Source: Dysgonomonas sp. PF1-14
GTDB taxonomy: Bacteria > Bacteroidota > Bacteroidia > Bacteroidales > Dysgonomonadaceae
Assembly: GCF_029892965.1 (NCBI RefSeq)
Contig: NZ_JARXWN010000011.1
Coordinates: 111,221 to 175,220, forward strand
Length of the DNA: 64,000 bases
Direction: 5' to 3'
Part shown: positions 1 through 8,216 of the stretch, in pieces
How the letters are laid out: each line of letters opens with the position of its first letter
Numbering within the stretch: position 1 is the stretch's first letter
Program-made: the position numbers and the translations under genes
Notes under the pieces: generated by a model
What the model was told of the DNA's origin: nothing
Databases searched by the model: none
The model's input: only the letters and a program-made list of their open reading frames with translations

Positions 1-1603
1 TGCTGGGGATGCCCTTTTCTTCAAGTTCCTGCCTGTAGTTGTCAAGGCTGATCCCTTCCCTGCAAAACAGCGCTTTACTTCCACGTGCAATACCTACAAC
101 ATTCAGTTTTAGTCCGTATTGCTCCATCAATTTAGGTTGCTGGTGCCTGATCTGTTCTATCAGGTTGCCGCCTACTGTGCCGATACCCACAATGAACAGG
201 TTCTGTACTTTGTAGTCGGACAGGAAGAATGAATCGTGTATAGAGTTCAGCGCTTTGCGCAGATATTTATTCTTGATAACGAATGAGATATTTACCTCCG
301 AAGCTCCCTGCGCGCAAGCGATGACACTGATGCCACTCTTGCCCAGTGTTTCGAAAAGCTTTCCGGCAATACCGGGTGTATATTTCATGTTCTCGCCAAC
401 AATAGCTACAGTTGCCAAATCTGTTTCGAGCAGAACGCGGTTTATACTACCCAGAGCAATTTCTTTTTCAAACTCTTCTTCGAGTACGTGCACAGCTAGT
501 TCTGCGTCGACAGAACGCACACCTATCGATGTACTGTTTTCTGACGAGGCTTGTGATACAAGGAATACACTGATACCGTTTTTTGCCAGTGCGCGGAATA
601 TGCGGAAATTGACTCCGATAATACCTACCATGCCAAGTCCCTGAACAGTAATGAGGCACGAATCGGAAATGGAAGATATCCCCTTTATCATTGCCTTATT
701 CTTCCTGTTCTGTTCCCCGTTGCCCCCATCATGCGAAATATATGTGCCGGATGCATCGGGCTTAAAGGTATTCTTTATCCTGATGGGTATATTTTTGTGA
801 TAAACAGGGAATATTGTCGGTGGATAGATAATCTTTGCTCCAAAGTTGCAAAGTTCGGTGGCTTCTGTAAACGACAGATTTTCGATTACATGTGCTCCAT
901 TTATTACCTTCGGGTCGGCAGACATGAACCCGTCAACATCCGACCATATTTCGAGTATATTGGCATTGAGTGCCGAAGCAAATATAGCAGCAGTATAGTC
1001 GGAACCGCCACGTCCCAGATTTGTTATCTCGCCTGTGGTTTTGCATGTAGAGATGAATCCGGCTACCAAAATTCTCTTCGATGATATTTCGAATGCATTT
1101 TGAATGAGCTTACCGGATAACTCAATATCAGGTGTATGCTTACCGAAAGCCGAATCTGTCTTGACCAGTTTTGTGGCATCGAGTAACTCATAATCGGAAA
1201 AGGCATAGCTGATAATCAGAGAAGACAAGCGTTCTCCGTAACTGACTATTTTATCCGAAGTTTTAGGGGAAAGATCATTTATTAAGAATACTCCTTTAAA
1301 AATATTGCTCAATTCTTCAAGCAACTGATTAACTTCCGCCTCAAGTTTTGGACGTTGCTCTTCCGGAATATCGAGCTTACTGATAACAGTCGTGTGTTGT
1401 TCTACAATTTCCCTGAACTCGCGTTCGTAGGAGTAATCCCCTATAGCAGCAAGTTCTGAGGTGAGTAACAATTTATCCGTTATACTTTTGAAAGCTGAAA
1501 CAACTATAACTATGGGGCCTTCTTCCCTGCTTACAATCTTTTTTACATTCGCAATATTAGCAGCGGAACCTACGGATGTTCCGCCAAATTTCATTACTTT
1601 CAT
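1..1603 (-). CDS. thrA: Bifunctional aspartokinase/homoserine dehydrogenase, partial (C-terminus beyond window start)
   Basis: Translating the minus strand from ATG at 1603 gives a protein starting MKVMKFGGTSVG, the aspartate kinase ATP/aspartate-binding motif. The kinase domain is followed by an ACT-type regulatory stretch. Near 180-230 the motif FIVGIGTVGGN appears, which is the Rossmann nucleotide-binding loop of homoserine dehydrogenase. About 534 residues are visible and the frame runs off the window edge, so most of the dehydrogenase domain is missing. The family carries out the first and third steps of the aspartate-to-threonine/methionine pathway in the cytoplasm. The start codon lies 17 bp after the S41 peptidase gene on the same strand, so the two are probably co-transcribed from the promoter near 3220. 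Fused enzymes of this kind are about 810 residues long. Confidence 0.93.
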   Translation of the reverse strand, partial: MKVMKFGGTSVGSAANIANVKKIVSREEGPIVIVVSAFKSITDKLLLTSELAAIGDYSYEREFREIVEQHTTVISKLDIPEEQRPKLEAEVNQLLEELSNIFKGVFLINDLSPKTSDKIVSYGERLSSLIISYAFSDYELLDATKLVKTDSAFGKHTPDIELSGKLIQNAFEISSKRILVAGFISTCKTTGEITNLGRGGSDYTAAIFASALNANILEIWSDVDGFMSADPKVINGAHVIENLSFTEATELCNFGAKIIYPPTIFPVYHKNIPIRIKNTFKPDASGTYISHDGGNGEQNRKNKAMIKGISSISDSCLITVQGLGMVGIIGVNFRIFRALAKNGISVFLVSQASSENSTSIGVRSVDAELAVHVLEEEFEKEIALGSINRVLLETDLATVAIVGENMKYTPGIAGKLFETLGKSGISVIACAQGASEVNISFVIKNKYLRKALNSIHDSFFLSDYKVQNLFIVGIGTVGGNLIEQIRHQQPKLMEQYGLKLNVVGIARGSKALFCREGISLDNYRQELEEKGIPS

Positions 1604-1620
1604 CAGTATATTATCTGTTT

Positions 1621-3153
1621 TTATTTATTCTTTCTTGAATCCGAGAATCTATCTGCGTCTATAATTATCCGCTGACGTGATTCGTTATTATGTTGTATGC
1701 GCGGCACCCGCACCGATGTTTTCGACGGAAGGGTCGTTGATTTGACATTTGGTCTGAAGCTACCTGTTTGTATATGATAGATAGCTTCGGCAAGCAACGG
1801 CTCTGAAGGCTCTCCTAGTTCGGCAAGCCCACCTATCCACATCGACAATGAAGGTATTTCTGTTTCGCTACCATCTGAATAAATTGCCCTTTGCATCGTA
1901 TAACCTTCTGCCCATTCCGAGACTCTTTTATCAGGGGTCAGACCATTTATATAATTTCCGTTGCCGTCCACATCCGACAGTCGGGATATAAGCGGCTGTA
2001 TTTGCCATTTTATCCGGCTATCTTTCGAATCTACAGTCATAGAAGCCTTATCTTTCCCTACTGTGGTTTCTCCAATATGATATACTGTCATGTAGGGTCT
2101 CAGATTGTGTAGCACCAACTCACTCGCAGAGGCAGAATATTCGGCAGCAATGATGTACAAACGGGTAAGCTTCGATTTAGGAATCGTTACATCTGTATTA
2201 TATGCTTTTTCAAGAAAATAGTCATCAAAAATAGACTTGTCATTGTTATATTTTGCTAATAATGAATCTTCGAAGTGCTTATTATACTTTTCTCTTGCAA
2301 AAATCTTACCTGTCCTGCCGGGATATAGGGCACTTGCCAAGTCGATAGCCGAAGTAAGATATCCTCCCGGATTGTAACGCAAGTCGAGTACAAGATCAGT
2401 AATTCCCTGACTATACAAACTTTGGATGCTTTGCATCAGTTGGATGTCGTATTCAAAATTATTTTCATCTTCTTCATCAGGCCCTCTTTCGAAGCCATTA
2501 TACATGAGATATCCTATTTTTGTATTCGGGATAACTTTGCTGATGAATACAGGTGATTTCTTTTTTTCTGATGCCTGTATTGTTCTTAAAGTTGTCTTCG
2601 CTCCGTCATTGTCGTACACCGACAAAGTAAGAGAGGTTTTACCATCGAATATGTCTTTATAATTATCGTAATCTACATCAGTACCATTAACCTTGTAAAT
2701 TACCTGTCCTCTTTTCAGTTCTTTCGATTCTGCATCTGAACCTTTATGCACATACACTACAAAGAAGCCGAGAGAGGAGCTCTCTTTCTCTACGCCTGTA
2801 GCAAAGTACGACATCGGGATATATTCGAATCCCAGATTAGGTTCGGCAAACAGGGATTTTGTTTCTTTCGACTTGTCTTCTTCTATCCACGAGAAGCGGT
2901 CTCCATTTACATTGCCATATCTGAAAAGAATACTTCGGAAGAAAGGCTTGGATTCCTGCGTGAAGTCTGGAGACGCCGGCAGATCGGTATTCCACAGATA
3001 GAGGCTTTTCATCTTATTATATATCCATCTGTTTGTATATTCATCATCAGTCATTTCCTTGCCCAAATCATCGTCATCTTTGCTGTCCTTACAAGCGTTG
3101 AACGATAATAAAGCAAAAGTAAATATTAACAGAAATGTAAGTTTTGCTTTCAT
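1621..3153 (-). CDS. S41-family serine peptidase, outer-membrane or periplasmic lipoprotein
   Basis: 510 residues. A hydrophobic N-terminus ends at lipobox FNAC (Cys21), followed by an acidic KDSKDDDD run that resembles the surface lipoprotein export signal of Bacteroidetes. A PDZ-like segment spans about 105-195. The S41 core begins near residue 210 with the LDLRYNPGGY motif at 257-265. SASASE puts the nucleophile at Ser342, and VGKDK puts the general base at Lys367; the 25-residue spacing matches the Ser/Lys dyad of Prc/CtpA proteases. Such proteins cleave C-termini of envelope proteins, but the substrate here is unknown. It is upstream of thrA in the same transcription unit, which is metabolically unexpected. 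Confidence 0.88.
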   Translation of the reverse strand: MKAKLTFLLIFTFALLSFNACKDSKDDDDLGKEMTDDEYTNRWIYNKMKSLYLWNTDLPASPDFTQESKPFFRSILFRYGNVNGDRFSWIEEDKSKETKSLFAEPNLGFEYIPMSYFATGVEKESSSLGFFVVYVHKGSDAESKELKRGQVIYKVNGTDVDYDNYKDIFDGKTSLTLSVYDNDGAKTTLRTIQASEKKKSPVFISKVIPNTKIGYLMYNGFERGPDEEDENNFEYDIQLMQSIQSLYSQGITDLVLDLRYNPGGYLTSAIDLASALYPGRTGKIFAREKYNKHFEDSLLAKYNNDKSIFDDYFLEKAYNTDVTIPKSKLTRLYIIAAEYSASASELVLHNLRPYMTVYHIGETTVGKDKASMTVDSKDSRIKWQIQPLISRLSDVDGNGNYINGLTPDKRVSEWAEGYTMQRAIYSDGSETEIPSLSMWIGGLAELGEPSEPLLAEAIYHIQTGSFRPNVKSTTLPSKTSVRVPRIQHNNESRQRIIIDADRFSDSRKNK

Positions 3154-3218
3154 AAGGTTTTATTTAATTAGCAATTTTGTTATTTTGATTGCAATTCACC
3201 CTCCCGGAAAGAAGATTG

Positions 3219-3226
3219 CAAATATA
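3219..3226 (-). promoter_or_regulatory. Candidate promoter -7 box for the S41 peptidase-thrA unit
   Basis: On the minus strand this reads TATATTTG, matching the Bacteroidetes consensus TAnnTTTG. It sits about 65 bp before the S41 start codon and just downstream of the preceding gene's stop. I did not find a clear -33 TTTG. Confidence 0.45.
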
Positions 3227-3242
3227 TTGATTTAATACGCTT

Positions 3243-3851
3243 CTACAAAATTAATTCTCCACTACCTTGTCGTATAATCTCCGGTTCATCTCCCGTACAA
3301 TCGACCACTGTAGAGCCTTCTATTCCTCCATAACCACCGTCAATGACAACATCTATCATGTCCTGATACTTTTCGTATATCAGTTCGGGATCTGTGGTAT
3401 ATTCTACAACCTCATCATCATCTTTTATTGATGTGGTAAGAATAGGATTTCCCAGTTCATGTACCAGCTGCCTGATAATATTATTGTCAGGCACACGTAT
3501 ACCTACGGTCTTCTTATTCTTGTATATCTTTGGAAGAGAGGACGTAGTATTCAATATAAACGTAAAGGCTCCCGGCAAATTTTTCTTCATCAGCTTAAAA
3601 GTTGCATTATCCACTCGTGCATATTCACTGATATTACTCAGATCGTAGCAAATAATGGAGAGATTGCTTTTTGCCGGATTGATATTCTTCATCTTACATA
3701 TCTCCTCCACAGCCCGCACATTGAGCGCGTCGCAACCGATGGCATATACCGTATCGGTAGGATAGATAATCAGTCCGCCGTCTTGTAGGACAGAGACTAT
3801 CTTGTCTATTTCTTTCTGGTTTGGGTTTTCTTCGTATAACTTTATAAGCAT
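3243..3851 (-). CDS. L-threonylcarbamoyladenylate synthase, Sua5/YrdC/YwlC family
   Basis: The open frame extends to 3902, but the start at 3851 (MLIKLYEEN) is preferred because family members begin near this point and the upstream residues are not family-like. The product is then 202 residues. Visible family motifs are LIIYPTDTVYAIGCDA near residues 28-43, KSNLSIICYD near 61-70, and a C-terminal IEGSTVVDCTGDEPEIIRQGSGE. The enzyme makes threonylcarbamoyl-AMP from threonine, bicarbonate and ATP for the t6A37 modification of ANN-decoding tRNAs, in the cytoplasm. Length agrees with the short YrdC-type forms, which lack the C-terminal Sua5 domain. It follows fabI on the same strand but a hairpin separates the two. 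Confidence 0.9.
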   Translation of the reverse strand: MLIKLYEENPNQKEIDKIVSVLQDGGLIIYPTDTVYAIGCDALNVRAVEEICKMKNINPAKSNLSIICYDLSNISEYARVDNATFKLMKKNLPGAFTFILNTTSSLPKIYKNKKTVGIRVPDNNIIRQLVHELGNPILTTSIKDDDEVVEYTTDPELIYEKYQDMIDVVIDGGYGGIEGSTVVDCTGDEPEIIRQGSGELIL

Positions 3852-3924
3852 ATTTACCGGGTATAACAATGAGGTACGCATAATAACAGTACCTGAACCC
3901 AAAAGTAGTAGATTTATATGAGAA

Positions 3925-3956
3925 AACGGCTCATAATTTGTTATTTATGAGCCGTT
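3925..3956 (-). terminator. Hairpin terminator downstream of fabI
   Basis: A perfect 12-bp stem (3925-3936 with 3945-3956, AACGGCTCATAA and its complement) has an 8-nt loop. On the minus strand a short T-rich stretch follows the stem. It lies 22 bp after the fabI stop. Confidence 0.75.
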
Positions 3957-3977
3957 CTTCAAAATATTGTTGTTTGC

Positions 3978-4796
3978 TTATTTCTTTTCGATATAATCTT
4001 CTACAATAGCCTGAGTCAGCCCCATCGTTGAGAAACCTCCATCGTGGAACAGGTTTTGCATGGTTACCATACGCGTCAGGTCTGAGAACATGACGATACA
4101 GTAGTCTGCACAAGACTCTGCACTAGCATTGCCCAGAGGAGACATCTTCTCAGCAAAGTCGAAGAATGCGTCCATACCACCGATACCTTGTCCGGCAGTA
4201 GTAAGTGTAGGCGATTGAGAGATTGTATTCACGCGTACTTTCTTGTCGCGGCCATAGATGTAACCGAAACTGCGGCCAAACGATTCAAGCAGCGCTTTAG
4301 CATCTGCCATATCGTTGTATCCTGTAAATGTACGTTGTGCTGCAATGTGTGTAAGTGCAAGAACAGAACCGCCTTCTGCAATAGCATCCAGTTTTTTAGC
4401 AACCTGCATCATCTTGTGGAATGAAACAGCAGAAATATCTAATGTCTTATCTAACAATCCATAGTCAAGGTCGTCGTATTGTCTGCCTTTTCGCAGGTTC
4501 GGAGACATACCGATAGAATGAAGTACAAAGTCAATTTTTCCGCCAAGAGCTTCCATCGATTCTACAAATACTTTCTCCAGATCTTCGAGATTTGTAGCAT
4601 CGGCAGCTATAATCTTAGCATTCAACTTTTCTCCTAAAGCGTTTGTTTCGCCCATTCTTACGGCAACAGGTGTATTCGACAAGGTGATAGTTGCTCCTTG
4701 TTCCACCGCTTTTTCCGCTACCTTCCAGGCAATAGATTTGTCATTCAGCGCACCGAAAACAATACCTCTCTTGCCTTTTAATAAATTGTTACTCAT
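3978..4796 (-). CDS. fabI: Enoyl-[acyl-carrier-protein] reductase [NADH]
   Basis: 272 residues, a usual FabI length. The N-terminal GIVFGALNDKSIAW (11-24) is the FabI variant of the SDR nucleotide-binding loop. The catalytic pair is Tyr160 and Lys167 in GYNDMADAK, with the expected Y-x6-K spacing. The C-terminal LFHDGGFSTMG segment is also typical. The enzyme reduces trans-2-enoyl-ACP in the last step of each type II fatty-acid elongation cycle. A plausible -7 box (TATTTTTG on the minus strand, 4867-4874) lies about 70 bp upstream, and a hairpin follows the gene, so it may be a single-gene unit. Nothing in the sequence suggests resistance-type substitutions, but I cannot judge that in detail. 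Confidence 0.95.
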   Translation of the reverse strand: MSNNLLKGKRGIVFGALNDKSIAWKVAEKAVEQGATITLSNTPVAVRMGETNALGEKLNAKIIAADATNLEDLEKVFVESMEALGGKIDFVLHSIGMSPNLRKGRQYDDLDYGLLDKTLDISAVSFHKMMQVAKKLDAIAEGGSVLALTHIAAQRTFTGYNDMADAKALLESFGRSFGYIYGRDKKVRVNTISQSPTLTTAGQGIGGMDAFFDFAEKMSPLGNASAESCADYCIVMFSDLTRMVTMQNLFHDGGFSTMGLTQAIVEDYIEKK

Positions 4797-4866
4797 CTTT
4801 ATATTCGTTTAATGATTTATTAGCTACTTAATATATGCGATAGCTGTTTATAATTAATTTATCGCA

Positions 4867-4874
4867 CAAAAATA
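4867..4874 (-). promoter_or_regulatory. Candidate -7 box of fabI
   Basis: Minus-strand TATTTTTG fits TAnnTTTG, about 70 bp upstream of the fabI start. No -33 element at good spacing was recognised. Confidence 0.35.
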
Positions 4875-4926
4875 GTAAAAATGTGCAATAGTTAATATAA
4901 AATCAGTTTAAAAATTATATAAACGC

Positions 4927-5802
4927 CTACTTCGCCTGCTCCTTATTGGTAAGAATAACCAGTGTAACCGCCCCGATAATCAATAGTAATCCGATCAGGC
5001 TATTCCATCCGAACGGCTCACTGAAATGAAATACTCCTATCATTGTAGCCACAACAGGTTCCAGGGAGCCGAGTATGGATGTAATGGTAGAACCTGCATG
5101 CTTAACGGCGGCTACAAGGGTGAGGTTGGACAATACAGTTGCAAACAAAGCCAGACCGATAAGATTGAGAAGTGAGCTCGTATCGGGAATTAGCTCTATA
5201 CCTGTTGTAGAATAGGAAAATACAGAGAATATAAATCCTCCGAAAAGCATCACATAGAATGTGATTATCTCAGGTTCCAACTTTTTCAATTCGGGTTTAT
5301 TCAACTCTACGATATAAACGGAATAGGTGAAGACTGTCATCAGCACAGCCAAAAGCCCCTTAGTACTGATGAAACCTGTATCGCTCCAACAAAGTAATGC
5401 TACTCCCGTTAAAGACAGAACGGCTGCAAAAAGCAGGTTGCGTGACAATTTTTCTTTATAGAAAATGATCATCATACAGGCTACCGACACCGGATAGAGA
5501 AAATGAATAGTAGTGGAAACTCCGCTGGAAATAAAATTGTATGAATAGATCAAGCCCATAGCAGTTATGGTATATAGCATACCAAGAAAGAAAAGAAGTG
5601 TAGCCGCTTTTGGCGATATGCGGAACTCCTTTTTCCTGACAAGGCATATTACTCCCAATACAACGGTGGCAAATACGCACCTGTAAAACAAAATAGATGG
5701 AGCATGCATACCCACTTTCAGCAGCGGGATTGAGAAGAGGGCAATAAGTCCGAATGTACCGGACGAGATCAGGGCTAGGGCAATACCTTTTGTTTTGTTC
5801 AT
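4927..5802 (-). CDS. EamA-family (DMT superfamily) inner-membrane transporter
   Basis: 291 residues, almost entirely hydrophobic, with about ten predicted membrane helices arranged as two EamA repeats (about 5-140 and 150-285). The second repeat ends with SLEPVVATMIGVFHFSEPF, the hallmark of this family. Members export amino acids, nucleosides or other metabolites, and the substrate cannot be told from sequence. It is divergent from the acyltransferase gene, across a 183-bp gap that holds candidate promoters for both. The gap to fabI downstream is 130 bp and has no clear terminator. Confidence 0.85.
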   Translation of the reverse strand: MNKTKGIALALISSGTFGLIALFSIPLLKVGMHAPSILFYRCVFATVVLGVICLVRKKEFRISPKAATLLFFLGMLYTITAMGLIYSYNFISSGVSTTIHFLYPVSVACMMIIFYKEKLSRNLLFAAVLSLTGVALLCWSDTGFISTKGLLAVLMTVFTYSVYIVELNKPELKKLEPEIITFYVMLFGGFIFSVFSYSTTGIELIPDTSSLLNLIGLALFATVLSNLTLVAAVKHAGSTITSILGSLEPVVATMIGVFHFSEPFGWNSLIGLLLIIGAVTLVILTNKEQAK

Positions 5803-5821
5803 AATAGCATGGAAATAAAAG

Positions 5822-5835
5822 CGTACAAATGTACG
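5822..5835 (-). promoter_or_regulatory. Candidate promoter/operator dyad of the EamA transporter gene
   Basis: The dyad CGTACA-AA-TGTACG includes minus-strand TACATTTG (5826-5833), which fits the -7 consensus TAnnTTTG. The start codon is only about 24 bp downstream. A dyad on the -7 box could be a repressor site; that is inference. Confidence 0.4.
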
Positions 5836-5922
5836 TTAATCTGCCTGATTTGTATCATGGCAAACAGATGAAAATAAATTTATGGTTTATTTGTTTTTCT
5901 TTCAATAAACTGATTAATGTTT

Positions 5923-5930
5923 TATCTTTG
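5923..5930 (+). promoter_or_regulatory. Candidate -7 box for the acyltransferase gene
   Basis: TATCTTTG matches the Bacteroidetes -7 consensus and lies 56 bp before the start codon of the acyltransferase gene. The nearest TTTG upstream (5890-5893) is spaced too far to be a convincing -33 box. Confidence 0.5.
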
Positions 5931-5985
5931 TGCGCGTAACACGAGTTTTAATATAGATTTTCCATTTTATAATTGCACTTTTTAG

Positions 5986-6942
5986 ATGGCACACACTGCA
6001 GGCAGAAATATTACCCTCGATTATACCAAACTGGCTCTGATAATGCTTATTATAAGCGGACACAGTGATATATCGGACTATGGACTGTTTGGTTGGTTTT
6101 TTTCTGACGGTTTTGCACGTGTAACTGTCCCATTGTTTCTTATAGTCAATGGTTATTATTTTGCCGATATTGCGCATGATAAAGCTAAGGTGAAGAAATA
6201 TCTGTCGCGGCTCCTGATAATCTATGTTACATGGACAGTCATCTATTTCCCGTTTGTCTGGTATATGACCGGAGGAGGGAAGAAGCTGATACTTATAAAT
6301 CTCTTTACCGGATACTATCATCTCTGGTATATTGCCAGTCTGATAGGGGCAGCACTTCTTATCTATCTGACGCATAAGTGCAATATGAAAGTAATGCTTA
6401 TAACAGCTTATGTCTTATTCCTTATCGGGTATGTGATTCAGAAGATCTATCTTCTCGATGTACATATATATATGTATCCTACTATTGTCCGTACATTCTT
6501 GTTCATGGGATTCCCGTTCATGTTTGCGGGTTATTATATAAAGAAAAACAATCTGGAAGAAAAGGCTTTCTTTAAAAGTACGGGAATGGTGGTGCTGGCT
6601 GCGGTACTGATGGTACTTCTGCTGGTAGAATCTACTTTCGTATACTACTTTAAGCTGAATGAGGTGAATCCGGCTAAGGACGAGATCTACTTTGTTGTTC
6701 CATTTCTTTGTCCTCTTCTATTCCTTACAGTGCTGAAGTATTCAAAATACGAAGTAGGAGGTGATGGCTATATGTCGAAGATGGTTTCATCCATTTATTT
6801 CGTTCATATTCTGGCAATATTTATAATAACCGGATCTCCGTATAAAGCAGAGATAGTTATGTTCCCTATCTATTTCTTTCTGTCCGTACTGATGTCGGCT
6901 GTTATTCTTGAACTTAATAAACGATTCAGAATCTTTTTATAA
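5986..6942 (+). CDS. Membrane acyltransferase, acyltransferase-3 (OafA/WecH-like) family
   Basis: 318 residues with about ten hydrophobic segments. The N-terminus LDYTKLALIMLIISGHSD carries the early His that is characteristic of acyltransferase-3 proteins, followed by FARVTVPLFLIVNGYYF, the second family motif. Such enzymes transfer acetyl or other acyl groups to sugars of surface polysaccharides or lipids, moving the acyl group across the inner membrane. The substrate is unknown. The gene stands alone, divergent from the EamA transporter. Its last 6 bp overlap the end of the converging HAD-phosphatase gene, with no terminator between them. Confidence 0.82.
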   Translation: MAHTAGRNITLDYTKLALIMLIISGHSDISDYGLFGWFFSDGFARVTVPLFLIVNGYYFADIAHDKAKVKKYLSRLLIIYVTWTVIYFPFVWYMTGGGKKLILINLFTGYYHLWYIASLIGAALLIYLTHKCNMKVMLITAYVLFLIGYVIQKIYLLDVHIYMYPTIVRTFLFMGFPFMFAGYYIKKNNLEEKAFFKSTGMVVLAAVLMVLLLVESTFVYYFKLNEVNPAKDEIYFVVPFLCPLLFLTVLKYSKYEVGGDGYMSKMVSSIYFVHILAIFIITGSPYKAEIVMFPIYFFLSVLMSAVILELNKRFRIFL

Positions 6943-7629
6943 GATATTCTCTATTTCGGCCAATCTGGTGATAGTGTATGTAGGGGTGAATTCAGACGAG
7001 TGCTGATTCTGTGGGTTGAACCATATCTGATCTATATTACTGTTTCGGGCTCCACTGATATCAGTATGCAGATTATCACCAATCATGATTACTTCCTTAT
7101 TCGTTTTGCCTGTTTCGTTCAGCGCAAAACTAAAAATATCGGGATGGGGTTTGTTTACACCGACCTTATCAGAGAGGATTACCTTATCAAAATATCCGTC
7201 TAGTCCTGCGCTGGTAATCTTTTTGAACTGCATTTCGGTAAATCCGTTAGACAAGATGTGTATTTTATATTTTGGATACAGATAATCTAAAAACTCCTTA
7301 GCGCCATCTATCAGTGTTTTTTTCAGCATGATGCGTGCTATGAAATCATCGTTCATGGCAAGTGCCTGTTCTGTGCTGATACTTTCTACGGGAGTGAGGG
7401 GGGCGACAAAACGTTCGTACTGCAAAGTCTTTTTCGAAATTTTTCCGCTGCTGTACAATGTCCACAATTGAGTTACATTAGCCTTATAAACAGCATAGAA
7501 GTCATCGAAGGACGGAAAGTAATTGCCCAGCCCGTAGTCGTCATATATTTCTATCAGCGTCAGGCGGGTATTCTCTACAGTGTCGATAAGCGTATCGTCC
7601 AGATCGAGTAAGATATCAGTATATTTCAT
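6937..7629 (-). CDS. HAD-superfamily hydrolase, YjjG-type noncanonical pyrimidine nucleotidase
   Basis: Start at 7629 (MKYTDILLDLDDT) places the HAD motif I DLDDT at residues 8-12; the frame stays open to 7656, but the extra residues look unlike the family. The product is 230 residues. Motif II is HILSNGF, and motifs III/IV are KVGVNKPHPDIF and IGDNLHTDISGARNSNIDQIWFNP. This set and the length match the YjjG family, which dephosphorylates noncanonical pyrimidine nucleotides as housecleaning, though YjjG and general HAD phosphatases cannot be fully separated by eye. The gene converges on the acyltransferase gene with a 6-bp overlap. Confidence 0.85.
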   Translation of the reverse strand: MKYTDILLDLDDTLIDTVENTRLTLIEIYDDYGLGNYFPSFDDFYAVYKANVTQLWTLYSSGKISKKTLQYERFVAPLTPVESISTEQALAMNDDFIARIMLKKTLIDGAKEFLDYLYPKYKIHILSNGFTEMQFKKITSAGLDGYFDKVILSDKVGVNKPHPDIFSFALNETGKTNKEVIMIGDNLHTDISGARNSNIDQIWFNPQNQHSSEFTPTYTITRLAEIENIL

Positions 7630-7824
7630 ATAGCTCGTATGATTTTTAGAAAGCAAAGATATAAAATAATATTTTTGAGTTAACCTTTATCCTTAAAGGT
7701 GTGGTGATGATATATCTGAATACCTTGTGCTTTTATTGTATATGCGAATCAGTAGTTGAAGTTATATGTTCTATTATTTTCTACTGCGCGCAATCACAGA
7801 TTGCTTGCATTCCTTTTAGCCTAA

Positions 7825-8211
7825 GCCCCAAAAGGAATCAAAAAGTCTTTAGCGCCCCGCTTCATAGGACGACCCGTAAAAGGGCTCAAAGGCTAAACGA
7901 AAAAACTCGCTCATAGCTTTGTGCAATACGAATCTGTTAATAAGCTCAAACACGTTTTCGTTTCACGCCTTTCTCTCCCTACGGGTACCCCGTCCATAAA
8001 GCTAACGGCGCGAGCTGACGCATGATTTGGAGACGATTACCCTGCCTTGTCAGCGCATCGCGACTCTGTGCATTAGCTCCGCAAGCGGGCACCTGTCCGG
8101 TGCAGGCGGCGTAGAAGGGGATGGGGCGATAGCCCGTTTGTCCCCTTCAGCCGGCAAGCCGTTGACAGGTCGCTGAGGAGCGGAGCACTAGCCTTTTGTT
8201 TCGTTTTGGGC
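7825..8211. repeat. Structured noncoding element with imperfect terminal inverted repeats
   Basis: The ends (7825-7846 and 8191-8211) are imperfect inverted repeats built on CCCCAAAAGGAATCAAAAAG. Inside are nested complementary arms in correct order: GCTCCGC (8076-8082) with GCGGAGC (8180-8186); ACCTGTC (8091-8097) with GACAGGT (8164-8170); GAAGGGGA (8114-8121) with TCCCCTTC (8141-8148); and GGGC/GCCC (8124-8127, 8132-8135) around a GATA loop. The block is visibly richer in G+C than its flanks and has no credible gene. It could be a miniature transposable element or a structured RNA. No family was recognised. Confidence 0.55.
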
Positions 8212-8216
8212 AATGC

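Noticed and set aside
255..644. 129-codon plus-strand frame
   Set aside because: It lies antisense within the clear aspartokinase coding sequence.
7701..7916. 71-codon plus-strand frame at the edge of the structured element
   Set aside because: Composition is not protein-like and the frame runs through the element's terminal repeat; no start signal.
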